41,396 nucleotides of DNA from SHLQ01 sp964517125 (GCA_964517125.1 CAZFBD010000042.1:1-41396), one strand, 5' to 3'. Positions 32,800 to 41,389 are shown, counted from the stretch's first letter. Numbers and translations are program-made. Notes: a model not told the origin generated them from the letters alone.

Positions 32800-35393
32800 C
32801 GCCGGTACCGCTTCGGCTGGTCGCGCTCCTTCTCGTGACGGCGCTGCTGTCGGTGGCTTGTAGCCAGACTCCCCTGGCCGACGCCCCAGCCGAGAACGAA
32901 GTGTGGCAGCCGGGCGACGTCGAACCTGAGGATCTGGCACTTGCCGACACGGACGAGGCGCTCGACACGGTCGACGCTGTCGACCGATCCGGCCCGTGGG
33001 TCGTCACGATCGGACACGAACTGATCGAGAAAAACGTCAACATCGATCTCGTTGCACCCGACTGGGCCGACGAGACCCAACTCAGCTCGGAGCCGACGTT
33101 CGCAAACGCGACCTGGCAACAGGTTGGCGACCTGACCCACCGCACTCCGAACACCGGGGTGCAGGAACTGTTCGTGCGGTATCGGAACACCGCCGGCCAG
33201 CCGGTTGGCGAGCTCACGACCCTTGCGTTCAGCCTGCTCGGACCCGTGTTGCCGATGGTCGACCAGAACTTCGACACCAACCGTGTTCGCATGACGCGGG
33301 TCGCCCCTGATGTGCTCCGTCTGGACTTCGAGATCGGTGACGTTCTCCACGGAAGCGATGGGGCCGAATTCGTGCCCGGACCCGATGTCGACGTCGGCGA
33401 CATGTTCCGGACCGACGCGGTGGAGGTCTCCAGCAACGGCACACCGGTCAGCGTCCTGGACATTGGACGGTGGGCGGCCCCGACGGGTGAGATCGATGCC
33501 GATGTCTTCTCCATGGCACATCGAATCCATCTGCGTCTGGCCGATGCTCCAGCCGATGGCGAGCTGACGATCACGCTTGCCGACGGAACGGTTATTGCCG
33601 GCAGCCTCGACCTGAATGCGTTCAGTCCTGCCGTTCACACGTCGCACCTGGGCTGGGCGGCCACCGACGGCGCCAAGTGGGCATTCACGTCGGCATGGTC
33701 CCAGCTGAACCGGGCGGTCGACCCCGGACAGCTCACGGGCCGGGTCATCGACGCGTCGGGGGCCGTGGTTCTGACCGTGGAGGGGGAACGGTTCGTGGCC
33801 GACGATCGTTCCGAGCTCTGGCGAGGCGACCTGACGGGCGCTCCGACCACCGCATTCGACATCTCGGTCCTGGCCACGCCCGGTACATATCGGTTCTGCG
33901 TCGACGAGATCGGTTGCTCCTCCTCATTCGACATCACCGACGGGGGCGCCTGGCAGTCGCTGACGACCTCGGTGGCGCGGTCACTGTTCCACCAACGAAG
34001 CGGTATTGAACTCGCTGCGCCGTACACCGCGCTCGAACGACCCCGGCCGTACCACCCCGACGATGGGGTCCAGGTGTTTGCCTCGGACCAAACCCTGCTC
34101 GAAGACGGCAACGGACGAGGCGACGGACCGCAGTTCACCGATCTGGTCGCCAAGGCAACCGACGAGCTCGTCACCGATGCATGGGGCGGTCACTTCGATG
34201 GTGGCGACTGGGACCGACGCATCCAGCACCTCTGGATGTCCCGTCGGCTCATCGATCTCGTCGAAGAGTTTCCCGGGGCCGCAGGAACCCTGGAGCTGAA
34301 CCTGCCCGAATCTGGCGATGCCATTCCCGACCTGCTCGACGAGGCACGTTGGTCGGTCGACGTCTTTCGCCGCATGCAACTCTCCAACGGCGCCATCCGT
34401 GGCGGGATCGAGGCTGCGAACCATCCGGCCGATGGCAGCACGTCGTGGACAGAAGAGCTCGACGTGTTCGCCTACGCACCCGACCCGTGGTCGAGCGCGA
34501 TCTATGCAGCCGTCGCGGCCGACCTGGCCTTCGTGCTCGGCGACTACGACAGCGACCTCTCGGAGATCTACGCAGCGTCGGCGCTGGCGGCCATGACCTG
34601 GACCGAAGCCGATGTGGCCCGCAACCGGCCGACCGATGCCGATGTCGCAATCCAACGGTCCATCGCCGCAGTCAGCCTGTACCGACTGACCGAAGACGAG
34701 CGCTGGCACGATCTGTTCCTTGCGCTCAGCGACATCGACGACCGGCCGGTCCTCGACCCGTGCATCCTGGCGACCCAGTGCGAGGCAGCATGGCGCTACG
34801 CCCGCCTTCCACCCGAGCTCGGGGAATCGGAGATCCGCCAAAACGCCATCGACGGAATCGTCGGTGTCTCCGAGCAATTGCTCACGGCCGCATCCACCAC
34901 CGCGTATCGATGGACGCCCGAAGGACCGAACGTTCCGCTCATCTGGGGACTCGGCCCGAGCATCCCGCACGCCGTCGGCCTGCTCCGTGCCTACCTCCTC
35001 ACCGGCGACGACCGGTTCCGCGATCAGGCGGTCGCAAATGCCTCGTTCTCAATCGGCGCCAACCCAACCGGCCAGAGCTGGATCACGGGCGTGGGCCACG
35101 ATGCGCCGCAGAACGTGCTCATGGTGGACCAGATGAATGCCGGCATTCCGGTGTGGCCGGGAACGCCTGTGTATGGCGTGTTCTCCACCTGGCAGACACC
35201 GCAGTGGTATCGCCAGGCGTACCTGAAGGCGGCGGGCACGACTCCCGAACACACCACCTGGCCGACCTTGCAGAGCTTCGTCGACATTGGCGTCTTCGCC
35301 GGACAGAGCGAATTCACTGTGCAACAGGCCCACGGCGAGGCGATCTGGTCGTTCGGCGTGCTGATGGGAACCGCCTTGGAGGCCTCGCAATGA
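32796..35393 (+). CDS. Secreted lipoprotein of glycoside hydrolase family 9 (cellulase-like)
   Basis: An 865-residue protein. A lipoprotein signal peptide ends in SVAC with Cys22. Residues about 60-270 are beta-rich and unrecognised; 275-395 resemble the N-terminal Ig-like domain of GH9 enzymes. The catalytic (alpha/alpha)6 domain follows. GGHFDGGDWDRR holds the two Asp residues (468 and 471) matching the GH9 D-x-x-D pair, LLDEARWSVDVFRRMQ matches the LLDE-x-KWG motif, and GANPTGQSWITGVG matches the late substrate motif. Glu848 (QQAHGEAIW) is a plausible general acid. GH9 enzymes cut beta-1,4-glucans and related chains. Overlap with a Wzz-like gene suggests that it trims or releases the cell's own polysaccharide outside the membrane, not that it degrades food cellulose. 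Confidence 0.85.
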   Translation: MTPVPLRLVALLLVTALLSVACSQTPLADAPAENEVWQPGDVEPEDLALADTDEALDTVDAVDRSGPWVVTIGHELIEKNVNIDLVAPDWADETQLSSEPTFANATWQQVGDLTHRTPNTGVQELFVRYRNTAGQPVGELTTLAFSLLGPVLPMVDQNFDTNRVRMTRVAPDVLRLDFEIGDVLHGSDGAEFVPGPDVDVGDMFRTDAVEVSSNGTPVSVLDIGRWAAPTGEIDADVFSMAHRIHLRLADAPADGELTITLADGTVIAGSLDLNAFSPAVHTSHLGWAATDGAKWAFTSAWSQLNRAVDPGQLTGRVIDASGAVVLTVEGERFVADDRSELWRGDLTGAPTTAFDISVLATPGTYRFCVDEIGCSSSFDITDGGAWQSLTTSVARSLFHQRSGIELAAPYTALERPRPYHPDDGVQVFASDQTLLEDGNGRGDGPQFTDLVAKATDELVTDAWGGHFDGGDWDRRIQHLWMSRRLIDLVEEFPGAAGTLELNLPESGDAIPDLLDEARWSVDVFRRMQLSNGAIRGGIEAANHPADGSTSWTEELDVFAYAPDPWSSAIYAAVAADLAFVLGDYDSDLSEIYAASALAAMTWTEADVARNRPTDADVAIQRSIAAVSLYRLTEDERWHDLFLALSDIDDRPVLDPCILATQCEAAWRYARLPPELGESEIRQNAIDGIVGVSEQLLTAASTTAYRWTPEGPNVPLIWGLGPSIPHAVGLLRAYLLTGDDRFRDQAVANASFSIGANPTGQSWITGVGHDAPQNVLMVDQMNAGIPVWPGTPVYGVFSTWQTPQWYRQAYLKAAGTTPEHTTWPTLQSFVDIGVFAGQSEFTVQQAHGEAIWSFGVLMGTALEASQ

Positions 35394-35418
35394 TGCCCAT
35401 CCTGCCGATTGGAAACCC

Positions 35419-36720
35419 ATGACCGCCCACCGAATCGGCACCGTGCGCCGAAGCGAAGAGATTGGCCCCATCGCCAAGTACGCATGCCTGGCGTTCATCG
35501 TCGTGGGCACGCTTGTGAATTTCGAGGCGATCCCCAACCCACCATCGGTGTCGTACTTGGCGTCGCTCGTGCCGTTCGGTGTGCTGTTGCTCGTGCCCGC
35601 ATCGACGGTTCGGAACATGACGATCTCCATGCAGCCGGTGTTGCTCGCCGGTTGGGTCGCGCTGTCGACCGCCTGGTCATTCGACCCGGAACGCACCGGC
35701 TTCCTCGTTCGCCTCGAGCTCCCCATGGTGCTCGGCTTCGTGATCGTGGCTGCGGTGCTGCACGAGATCGACCTGATGAAGTTCCTCCTTCACGCAGCAC
35801 GGGTCACGCTGGCCATCAGTGTCCTCGCAACCATCCTGGTGCCCAGCACGCGGTCCGGTATCTGGTTCGGCGACGAGGTCCTGGCCGGCTGGCACGGGCT
35901 GTTCCCGCACAAGAACGACATGGGCCCATTCCTGGCGTTGACGTTCGGCATCGTCCTGGCCGCCGACCACAACCGACTCACCCGACTGCCGACGCTGGCC
36001 GTCACCGCGGTCATGGTTGCCGGCAGCCAATCGGTCACCGCACTCACGACCACCCTCGTCCTCATCGCTGCGTACATGTGGCTTCGGGCCAATCGGCGAG
36101 TCGACGACCGACTCCTTGCGATCACCGTGGTGTCGACGCTTGCGCTCGCGACGGGCGCAGCGATGGGCGCACGGGCCGGCCTACCGATCTTCCTGGAGGC
36201 CACCGGCAAGGACCCCACGTTCTCCGGACGTACCCACATCTGGGAGGCCGTCATTGGCGCCATCGGCGAGAAGCCATGGATCGGCTACGGCCGCGAGGGA
36301 CTGTTCTTCAGCCCGCCAAACGACCTGAGTCTGGAGCTGTGGCGAGAGATCGGCTTCCGCGCTCCGCACTCACACAATGGCCTGCTCGACCTCGTTCTGC
36401 AGGTCGGAATCATCGGTCTGGTGCTCTACGGCGCATTGTTCACGTCAACCGTCATGTCAGCCGTGCGGTCGTACCGGCGGCACGAAGACTTCGGCATCTT
36501 CAGCCTGATGGTCCTTGCGTCGATTGCCGTGGCGTCGCTGTCCGAACCTGTCTTCATCGGTCCGTACCTGGCGCTGCTCAGTGCAATTCGTATCGTGGGG
36601 CTCCGTCTGGACCGACAGGCCGAGCTTGCCCGACTTGCAGCAATTGCATCCACGGGAACCTCGACAGGCAAGGTCATGCAAGGACCGAACCCGCCGGGCC
36701 GGCACATCACCAGCGTGTGA
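35419..36720 (+). CDS. O-antigen ligase / Wzy polymerase-like membrane protein
   Basis: A 433-residue protein with about 10-12 membrane helices. The long periplasmic loop carries the Wzy_C signature: SGRTHIWEAVIGAIGEKPWI, GYGREG, and HSHNGLLDLVLQVGIIG after the loop. HSHNG has the conserved His found in ligases and polymerases that join lipid-linked glycans. It follows the GH9-like gene by 25 nt and ends the plus-strand operon. In the absence of lipopolysaccharide, polymerisation of an exopolysaccharide is the more likely role. Confidence 0.9.
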   Translation: MTAHRIGTVRRSEEIGPIAKYACLAFIVVGTLVNFEAIPNPPSVSYLASLVPFGVLLLVPASTVRNMTISMQPVLLAGWVALSTAWSFDPERTGFLVRLELPMVLGFVIVAAVLHEIDLMKFLLHAARVTLAISVLATILVPSTRSGIWFGDEVLAGWHGLFPHKNDMGPFLALTFGIVLAADHNRLTRLPTLAVTAVMVAGSQSVTALTTTLVLIAAYMWLRANRRVDDRLLAITVVSTLALATGAAMGARAGLPIFLEATGKDPTFSGRTHIWEAVIGAIGEKPWIGYGREGLFFSPPNDLSLELWREIGFRAPHSHNGLLDLVLQVGIIGLVLYGALFTSTVMSAVRSYRRHEDFGIFSLMVLASIAVASLSEPVFIGPYLALLSAIRIVGLRLDRQAELARLAAIASTGTSTGKVMQGPNPPGRHITSV

Positions 36721-36730
36721 GCTGGCTCAC
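36717..36730. terminator. Small palindrome containing both convergent stop codons
   Basis: GTGAGC-TG-GCTCAC is a 14-nt inverted repeat that includes the TGA of the Wzy-like gene and, on the other strand, the TGA of the sulfotransferase gene. It could act as a compact bidirectional boundary, but the short stem and missing T-tract make this weak. Confidence 0.3.
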
Positions 36731-37704
36731 TTCCAGGACTTCTTGAGCGTTCCCATCTCGATGGTGTTCATGGCCTTCAGGACGCGCGTACGGAGCGGGG
36801 CTGGGCCGAAGGGGCGAGTCGCCATCTCGGCAAGCGTCAGCGGAAGGCCGAACCGTTCACGCCTGAAGCGCACACGTTCGCGTCGATCCTGGCTGGCGAG
36901 TTCCCGCATACGGGCGTCGTCGACGATGATCGCCGGCAGCCCACTCGGTTCGTAGCCTCGGCGGGTCACCCAGTCACCAAGGCGTGCTTCCATGAGCTGC
37001 ACGTCTTCGTTCGTCTGGGTCGCCGACCATCGACCTGCGGCCGATGCCGACGGCACGTCGTAGTCGGTCCAGGTGGTGTAGTCGAGCATCTGCTCGGTCC
37101 ATGGCACGCCTAGCCACATGCAGAGGCGGCCGAGTGTTCGTTCGTGGTCACCGACGAGTTCCTCGAAGGTCACTTCGAAAACGCGGTTGGGGGAGACCGA
37201 AGGCACAAATGCGTCCCAGTCCTCCTCGGACTCGATCCATTTGTCCAAGCCGAACCACGTGTTGCCGGCCCAACCCATCTTGATGCACGACGGTGAGACG
37301 TCGCGCGGGTCGCGCACGATGTGGATGAACCGGGCTTCGGGCCACAGAACGGGGAGCTGATCGAAGCGGTAGTGGACGGTGGCGCCAACGACGTTCGCAT
37401 CACCGACCTGTTCCTCGAGGAAGCCGTGCACGAGTTCGTCGTAGCCCAGCGTGGGGTCGACGGTCAGACCGCTCGACTCGAAGATTCGGCTCTCGTCGAG
37501 ATAGCGGCGATATGCGGCCATGTCGGGGCGCGTGCCGTCGCTGCCCATCTGGTCGACCAGAAACTCGAACTCGGCGGCGAAGGACACCTCGGGATGCGAG
37601 TCGAGCATGAGCCGGAGCATGGTGGTGCCCGATCGCTCCGATCCCACCAAGAACACGGGATGGTCCACGGCGTTGGTCTGCAATTGTCGTGCTGGTTCGC
37701 CCAT
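36727..37704 (-). CDS. Sulfotransferase family protein
   Basis: A 325-residue PAPS-dependent sulfotransferase. The 5'-phosphosulfate loop VGSERSGTTMLRLMLDSHP lies near residues 20-38, and the 3'-phosphate site FIHIVRDPRDVSPSCIKMGW near 126-145; both are intact. These enzymes transfer sulfate from PAPS to hydroxyl or amino groups of sugars, lipids or peptides. Its place at the end of the polysaccharide locus suggests sulfation of the exopolysaccharide, common in marine bacteria, but this is inference. It is convergent with the Wzy-like gene (6 nt apart) and divergent from the MFS gene. Confidence 0.9.
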   Translation of the reverse strand: MGEPARQLQTNAVDHPVFLVGSERSGTTMLRLMLDSHPEVSFAAEFEFLVDQMGSDGTRPDMAAYRRYLDESRIFESSGLTVDPTLGYDELVHGFLEEQVGDANVVGATVHYRFDQLPVLWPEARFIHIVRDPRDVSPSCIKMGWAGNTWFGLDKWIESEEDWDAFVPSVSPNRVFEVTFEELVGDHERTLGRLCMWLGVPWTEQMLDYTTWTDYDVPSASAAGRWSATQTNEDVQLMEARLGDWVTRRGYEPSGLPAIIVDDARMRELASQDRRERVRFRRERFGLPLTLAEMATRPFGPAPLRTRVLKAMNTIEMGTLKKSWK

Positions 37705-37794
37705 GGCGCATGGTCCGATCGTTCGGAAATCGATTCCTGTCCAAATCGGTATCGCAGGCCGTTACTTGAGTGCCTTGGCACTACCGTGGGCTCG

Positions 37795-39063
37795 GTGACA
37801 GACGTCGTCGATCGCCGCCGGGCGAGCAACCGCTCCGGCGATCCGATGTGGCGCATCCTGGGGCTCGCGACCCTCACATCTGCGCTCACCGGCCCGGGCC
37901 AGACCATTGGTGTGGCCGTGTTCATCGATCACTTCGTGTCGGATCTCTCACTGAGCCGCGAAGCGGTGAGCATCGCCTACATGATCGGCACGCTTACGGG
38001 AGCGACGATCCTTCCGTCGGTCGGTACCTGGGTGGATCGACGCGGCGTCCGACGGGCGCAGATCGTTGTGGGCGCCCTGTTCGCTCTGGCGCTCGTGAAC
38101 ATGTCTCTGGTCAACGGGATCGTGTGGCTGGCAGTGGGTTTCACGGGAATCCGCCTGCTCGGCCAGGGCTCGTTGTCGCTCATCTCGATCGTCGCCGTTT
38201 CCATCTCGTTCACCGACAAGCGGGGCACCGCGCTCGGCATCTTCGCAGTGGTCTCGAACGCGCTGATGACGATGGTTCCGATCGGGCTCGCTGCTGCGAT
38301 CGCCTGGGTTGGCTGGCGATCTGCCTGGCTGGTCGCCGCCGTTGTCGTCGTGAGCACCGTCGTCCCGATCGCAGTGTTCGGACTTCGGTCCATGCCCACC
38401 GGCACCCAGGGGGCCGACGACGACGCTGATGTCGCCGATGCGTTCTCGGTCGATCGAGCAACCGCGGTCCGAACCCGTGGCTTTTGGATCCTCGTGGCGG
38501 TCAGCGGCTCGGCCGGCATGCTCAGTACCGCCCTCAACTTCCACCAGATCGACTTGCTGGGTGACGCTGGGTTGTCCGACAACGCCGCCGCCGCAATGTT
38601 CATGCCGCAGGTCGTGGGATCCACGGTTGCCGGGCTGGCCTTCGGTTGGATCGCCGACCGGGTCGGGCACCGCTACCTCCCTGCGGTCTCAATGGCGCTG
38701 CTGTTCGCCGCGCACGTCCTTGCGGCCAACGCCGCACCCGGCCCGTCTGTGCTGATCTACGCCGTGTGTCTCGGTGCTGCGGGCGGCTCGATTCGGACGG
38801 TTAGTTCGTTGCTGCTGCCCGAGTGGTTCGGCACCGCCCATCTCGGCTCCATTCAGGGCGCGCTCACGCTGTTCAACGTTGCGGGCTCGGCGCTTGGACC
38901 AGTTGCGTTGGCTGCACTGCAGTCAACAACCGGCTCCTATCCCCCGGCGATTCTCATCCTGTCCGCGATTCCCGCAGCAGCTCTGATCTTCAGCCTGGCT
39001 CGGCCGAACACCCGACAGCAGCAACCAGCCGACACCTTGGCACCGGTGGACCGCGCCAACTAG
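37795..39063 (+). CDS. MFS transporter
   Basis: About 422 residues from a GTG at 37795; a GTG at 37786 and an ATG at 37846 are also in frame and none has a Shine-Dalgarno, so translation may be leaderless. There are twelve predicted helices. The loop after TM2 has GTWVDRRGVRRAQ and the matching loop in the second half GWIADRVGHRYL, both MFS signature positions. SLSREAVSIAYMIGTLTG resembles oxalate/monocarboxylate-type MFS proteins. The substrate is unknown. It is 9 nt upstream of the broken NicO-type gene. Confidence 0.87.
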   Translation: MTDVVDRRRASNRSGDPMWRILGLATLTSALTGPGQTIGVAVFIDHFVSDLSLSREAVSIAYMIGTLTGATILPSVGTWVDRRGVRRAQIVVGALFALALVNMSLVNGIVWLAVGFTGIRLLGQGSLSLISIVAVSISFTDKRGTALGIFAVVSNALMTMVPIGLAAAIAWVGWRSAWLVAAVVVVSTVVPIAVFGLRSMPTGTQGADDDADVADAFSVDRATAVRTRGFWILVAVSGSAGMLSTALNFHQIDLLGDAGLSDNAAAAMFMPQVVGSTVAGLAFGWIADRVGHRYLPAVSMALLFAAHVLAANAAPGPSVLIYAVCLGAAGGSIRTVSSLLLPEWFGTAHLGSIQGALTLFNVAGSALGPVALAALQSTTGSYPPAILILSAIPAAALIFSLARPNTRQQQPADTLAPVDRAN

Positions 39064-39072
39064 ACGAAGACC

Positions 39073-39560
39073 ATGAGCGTCGGCCTTCTTCTCACCGCCC
39101 TCGGACTCGGCGTCCGACATGGCGTGGACTGGGAGCACATCGTGGGCCGACGGGAACTCGTTTCCCCGGCGCGGCGTTCGCTCAGGCACGCGCTGGCGGT
39201 GCTTGCACTTGGGGCGCTCGCGATCGTGTTCGGCCCGATGATCCCCCGTACCGGCACGAATTCGATCTGCCCAGCTCGTCGCCGGCCACCACCGGCACCC
39301 CAGCCGACATGCTCCACAGGGTCGGCGTGGAGAGCTTCGCCCAGATCGCCGTTCTTGTGGCATCCACCTCGGTCGCCGGCCCCGTGTTTGGCCTGTGGCT
39401 ACTCGCGGCATGGGTACTCGGGCTCAGCATGGCCAACGCGGCGCAGGCCAAGGGCAGCCTTCGCACACACACAACGCTCACCATTGCGGTTGCGGTCATG
39501 AGCATCTCCGTCGGCGCCCTCCACCTTCTCGGCATCGGCATCTTCCCCGCCACCACCTGA
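39073..39560 (+). pseudogene. Frameshifted, internally deleted NicO/HupE-type nickel/cobalt transporter
   Basis: The frame starting at 39073 reads MSVGLLLTALGLGVRHGVDW then EHIVGRREL, like the first helix of NicO/HupE-type transporters (G-x-RHG-x-D-x-DHI), and continues hydrophobic to about 39245 (LALGALAIVFG). It then turns into a Pro/Arg/Ser-rich chance sequence. A second frame, shifted relative to the first, gives MLHRVGVESFAQIAVLVAST, then GLWLLAAWVLGLSMANAAQ and a final helix to 39560, matching the C-terminal part of the same family (GIGAETPTQ). The middle 100 or so residues of the family are missing, so this is a decayed gene and not a simple sequencing error. The second part could still be translated from an ATG at 39309 (83 residues). 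Confidence 0.68.
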
Positions 39561-39563
39561 TCC

Positions 39564-40244
39564 ATGTACTCCTGTGTTCTGTTCGACTTCGATCACATGT
39601 TGTTCGATTCAAACGCGTCAGAGGAGCAGGCGTTCAATGCCGCTGCGCAGCACGTCGGCCTGAACAACCCACACGAACTGTTTCCCACGTACACACAGAT
39701 CAATGGCGCACTGTGGGCCGCCGTGGAACGCGGCGAGATCACGCCGGTCGAAGTCCAGGCCCGACGCTTCGTGCAGCTGGTCGAGGCTGCGAACCAACCG
39801 GTGTCTGCCGAGGCGATGGCCGAGGCATTCATCGACGGCATGGGTTCCTGCGGCGAGCTGTATCCGGGGGCCATCGAACTTCTGGAACTGCTGGAGCCCA
39901 CCGTGACCATGGCCATGGTCACGAACGGTTTGGGCCGCATTCAACGCGCTCGTATCGACCGCCTCGGACTGGATCGGTTCTTCCCAGTCATTTCGATCTC
40001 GGGCGAACTGGCCATGTCCAAACCATCACCGGAGATCTTCGATCACACGCTCCGGGAACTCGGCGTGACCGATCGCTCCGCTGTGGTCATGGTCGGCGAC
40101 AGCCTCTCGTCGGACATTGCAGGTGGCATCGCGGCAGGTGTGGACACCATCTGGTTCAACCCGCATGGAACGACCGCCAGCACATCCATGCCGACGCACG
40201 AGGTATCGGCGCTCGACGAGATCGCCCCGCTGATCCTCGGCTGA
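39564..40244 (+). CDS. HAD-superfamily hydrolase, YjjG-like
   Basis: A 226-residue phosphatase of HAD subfamily IA. Motif I is LFDFDHMLFD (nucleophile Asp in DFD), with Met where Thr/Val/Glu is usual two positions after the second Asp; motif II MVTNG; motif III Lys in AMSKPSPEIF; motif IV VGDSLSSDIAGG. A helical cap lies between motifs I and II. YjjG-type members dephosphorylate pyrimidine nucleotides; others act on sugar phosphates. The gene starts 3 nt after the end of the NicO remnant and is convergent with the DUF2510 gene (13 nt between the stops). Confidence 0.9.
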   Translation: MYSCVLFDFDHMLFDSNASEEQAFNAAAQHVGLNNPHELFPTYTQINGALWAAVERGEITPVEVQARRFVQLVEAANQPVSAEAMAEAFIDGMGSCGELYPGAIELLELLEPTVTMAMVTNGLGRIQRARIDRLGLDRFFPVISISGELAMSKPSPEIFDHTLRELGVTDRSAVVMVGDSLSSDIAGGIAAGVDTIWFNPHGTTASTSMPTHEVSALDEIAPLILG

Positions 40245-40257
40245 CCATCGACTGCGC

Positions 40258-41154
40258 TCAGCCGCCGAAGAAGTCGCCGATGCTGCCCGAGCCGAGGCCG
40301 CGTGCGTCCTGTTTGAGTGCGGTGTCGATGGAGACAGCCGACGCGTAGACGAACTGACGAAGTGGGTTGGGCAGCGGTTCGTGCACCTGCAGGACGTAGT
40401 TGTCTGCACTGGTGAACATGGTTTTGAGCACACCTTCGAATGTCTTGGTGATCCGGGCGACCTCGCGGCCTTCTTCGTTCTGGATGGAGAAATTCCAGGC
40501 CCGCCAATTCTCGGCCTGAATGCCACCGACTTCGCCGCTGGGCGCCTCGAAGCTGAAGCGAATCTTGCCAAAGACGTTCTTCTGCACGATCTGGCCGACG
40601 CCGTTTCCTGCGGCATCCTGCACGATCACTCGTGACTTGAAGATCTTTGCGGGTCGGGTGAGCGCAAGCTGCACGATCCCGTTGCGGTCGACGGCCTGGT
40701 ACTTGTGCGTGAAGTACTGATCCAGGTTGCCGAGGAAGCGGACGACCTTCTTGACTTTCGACTGGCCCACCTGCCGGACGGCGCCAATCTGTTGCCCGTC
40801 CGCACCGTAGATGGCGTATTCGGTGTTGACCTCGAGCAGCTTGACCTTCTGGTTGATCACGAGCAGCGGTTCGTTGAGGAGCTCGCCCGTTCCTTCGAAC
40901 GACGGCGCTCCACCGGGAGCCCCGCGCTTTGCGACGTTCTGTTGGTGCTTGGCGACCTGACGCTGCACTTTTTCTGGCGGCTTCGGAACGGCGACGGTTT
41001 TGGCTGCCGTGTCGAGGGCATCGGTTGACTGACGACCGTGCGACGACACCTGTTCGGTCCACTGGCTGCCGTCGTACCAGCGGTACTCGTGGCGCCCCAT
41101 GGGGTCCGGGTACCAGTCGGGAGGATGTGCGCCGCCATACGTCTCGTCCTGCAT
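40258..41154 (-). CDS. DUF2510 / phospholipid-scramblase-like (LURP-one fold) protein
   Basis: A 298-residue protein. Residues about 12-40 (PPDWYPDPMGRHEYRWYDGS then QWTEQV) form a DUF2510 motif common in actinobacteria. A basic linker (about 50-80) follows, then a beta-barrel domain from LLVINQKVKLLEVNTEYAIY through LQVHEPLPNPLRQFVYASAV with the pattern of the scramblase/LURP-one family (repeated V-x-D-x-x-G-N, KIFKSRVIVQDAAGN). The last helix is hydrophobic only in part. Family function in bacteria is not established; membrane association is possible. The ATG at 41154 has no well-spaced Shine-Dalgarno, so translation may be leaderless. Confidence 0.8.
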   Translation of the reverse strand: MQDETYGGAHPPDWYPDPMGRHEYRWYDGSQWTEQVSSHGRQSTDALDTAAKTVAVPKPPEKVQRQVAKHQQNVAKRGAPGGAPSFEGTGELLNEPLLVINQKVKLLEVNTEYAIYGADGQQIGAVRQVGQSKVKKVVRFLGNLDQYFTHKYQAVDRNGIVQLALTRPAKIFKSRVIVQDAAGNGVGQIVQKNVFGKIRFSFEAPSGEVGGIQAENWRAWNFSIQNEEGREVARITKTFEGVLKTMFTSADNYVLQVHEPLPNPLRQFVYASAVSIDTALKQDARGLGSGSIGDFFGG

Positions 41155-41186
41155 TCCCCAAGTGTCCCACGGTCACCACATCCAAC

Positions 41187-41199
41187 GGTGCCTGGCACC
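41187..41199. repeat. 13-nt odd palindrome
   Basis: GGTGCC-T-GGCACC, 6-bp arms around one base. It shares its sequence with the palindrome at 41299-41313 and a partial copy at 41211-41223, which indicates a local family of REP-like elements. Confidence 0.75.
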
Positions 41200-41223
41200 A
41201 AACGGCCACAAGGTGCCAGGCCT

Positions 41224-41286
41224 ACATCCACAGATTTTTCCACAGACCGTTGAAAATTCAGGACCTGCAGTCTCGGGTTGTCCACA
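41224..41286 (+). promoter_or_regulatory. Cluster of three DnaA-box-like 9-mers
   Basis: ACATCCACA (41224-41232), TTTTCCACA (41236-41244) and TTGTCCACA (41278-41286) have the same orientation. TTGTCCACA is the preferred DnaA box in Streptomyces, and the second differs by one base from TTATCCACA. This could be a DnaA-binding or origin-related site, or chance. dnaA and dnaN are not in the window. Confidence 0.35.
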
Positions 41287-41298
41287 GACACCTCCACA

Positions 41299-41346
41299 AG
41301 GTGCCAGGCACCTGGGTATTGAGATGCCAGGCACCTGGGTGTTGAG
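41299..41346. repeat. Palindrome and 23-nt tandem repeat, two copies
   Basis: AGGTGCC-A-GGCACCT (41299-41313) is a perfect palindrome with 7-bp arms. It begins a tandem repeat with period 23 (41301-41323 and 41324-41346) that differs at two positions; the second copy has TGCCAGGCA again. Together with 41187-41199 it makes this intergenic region repeat-rich. Confidence 0.8.
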
Positions 41347-41389
41347 GTGGCGTTGTGGGAATTGGCTGGAGCGTGACAGGATCCCGGCC

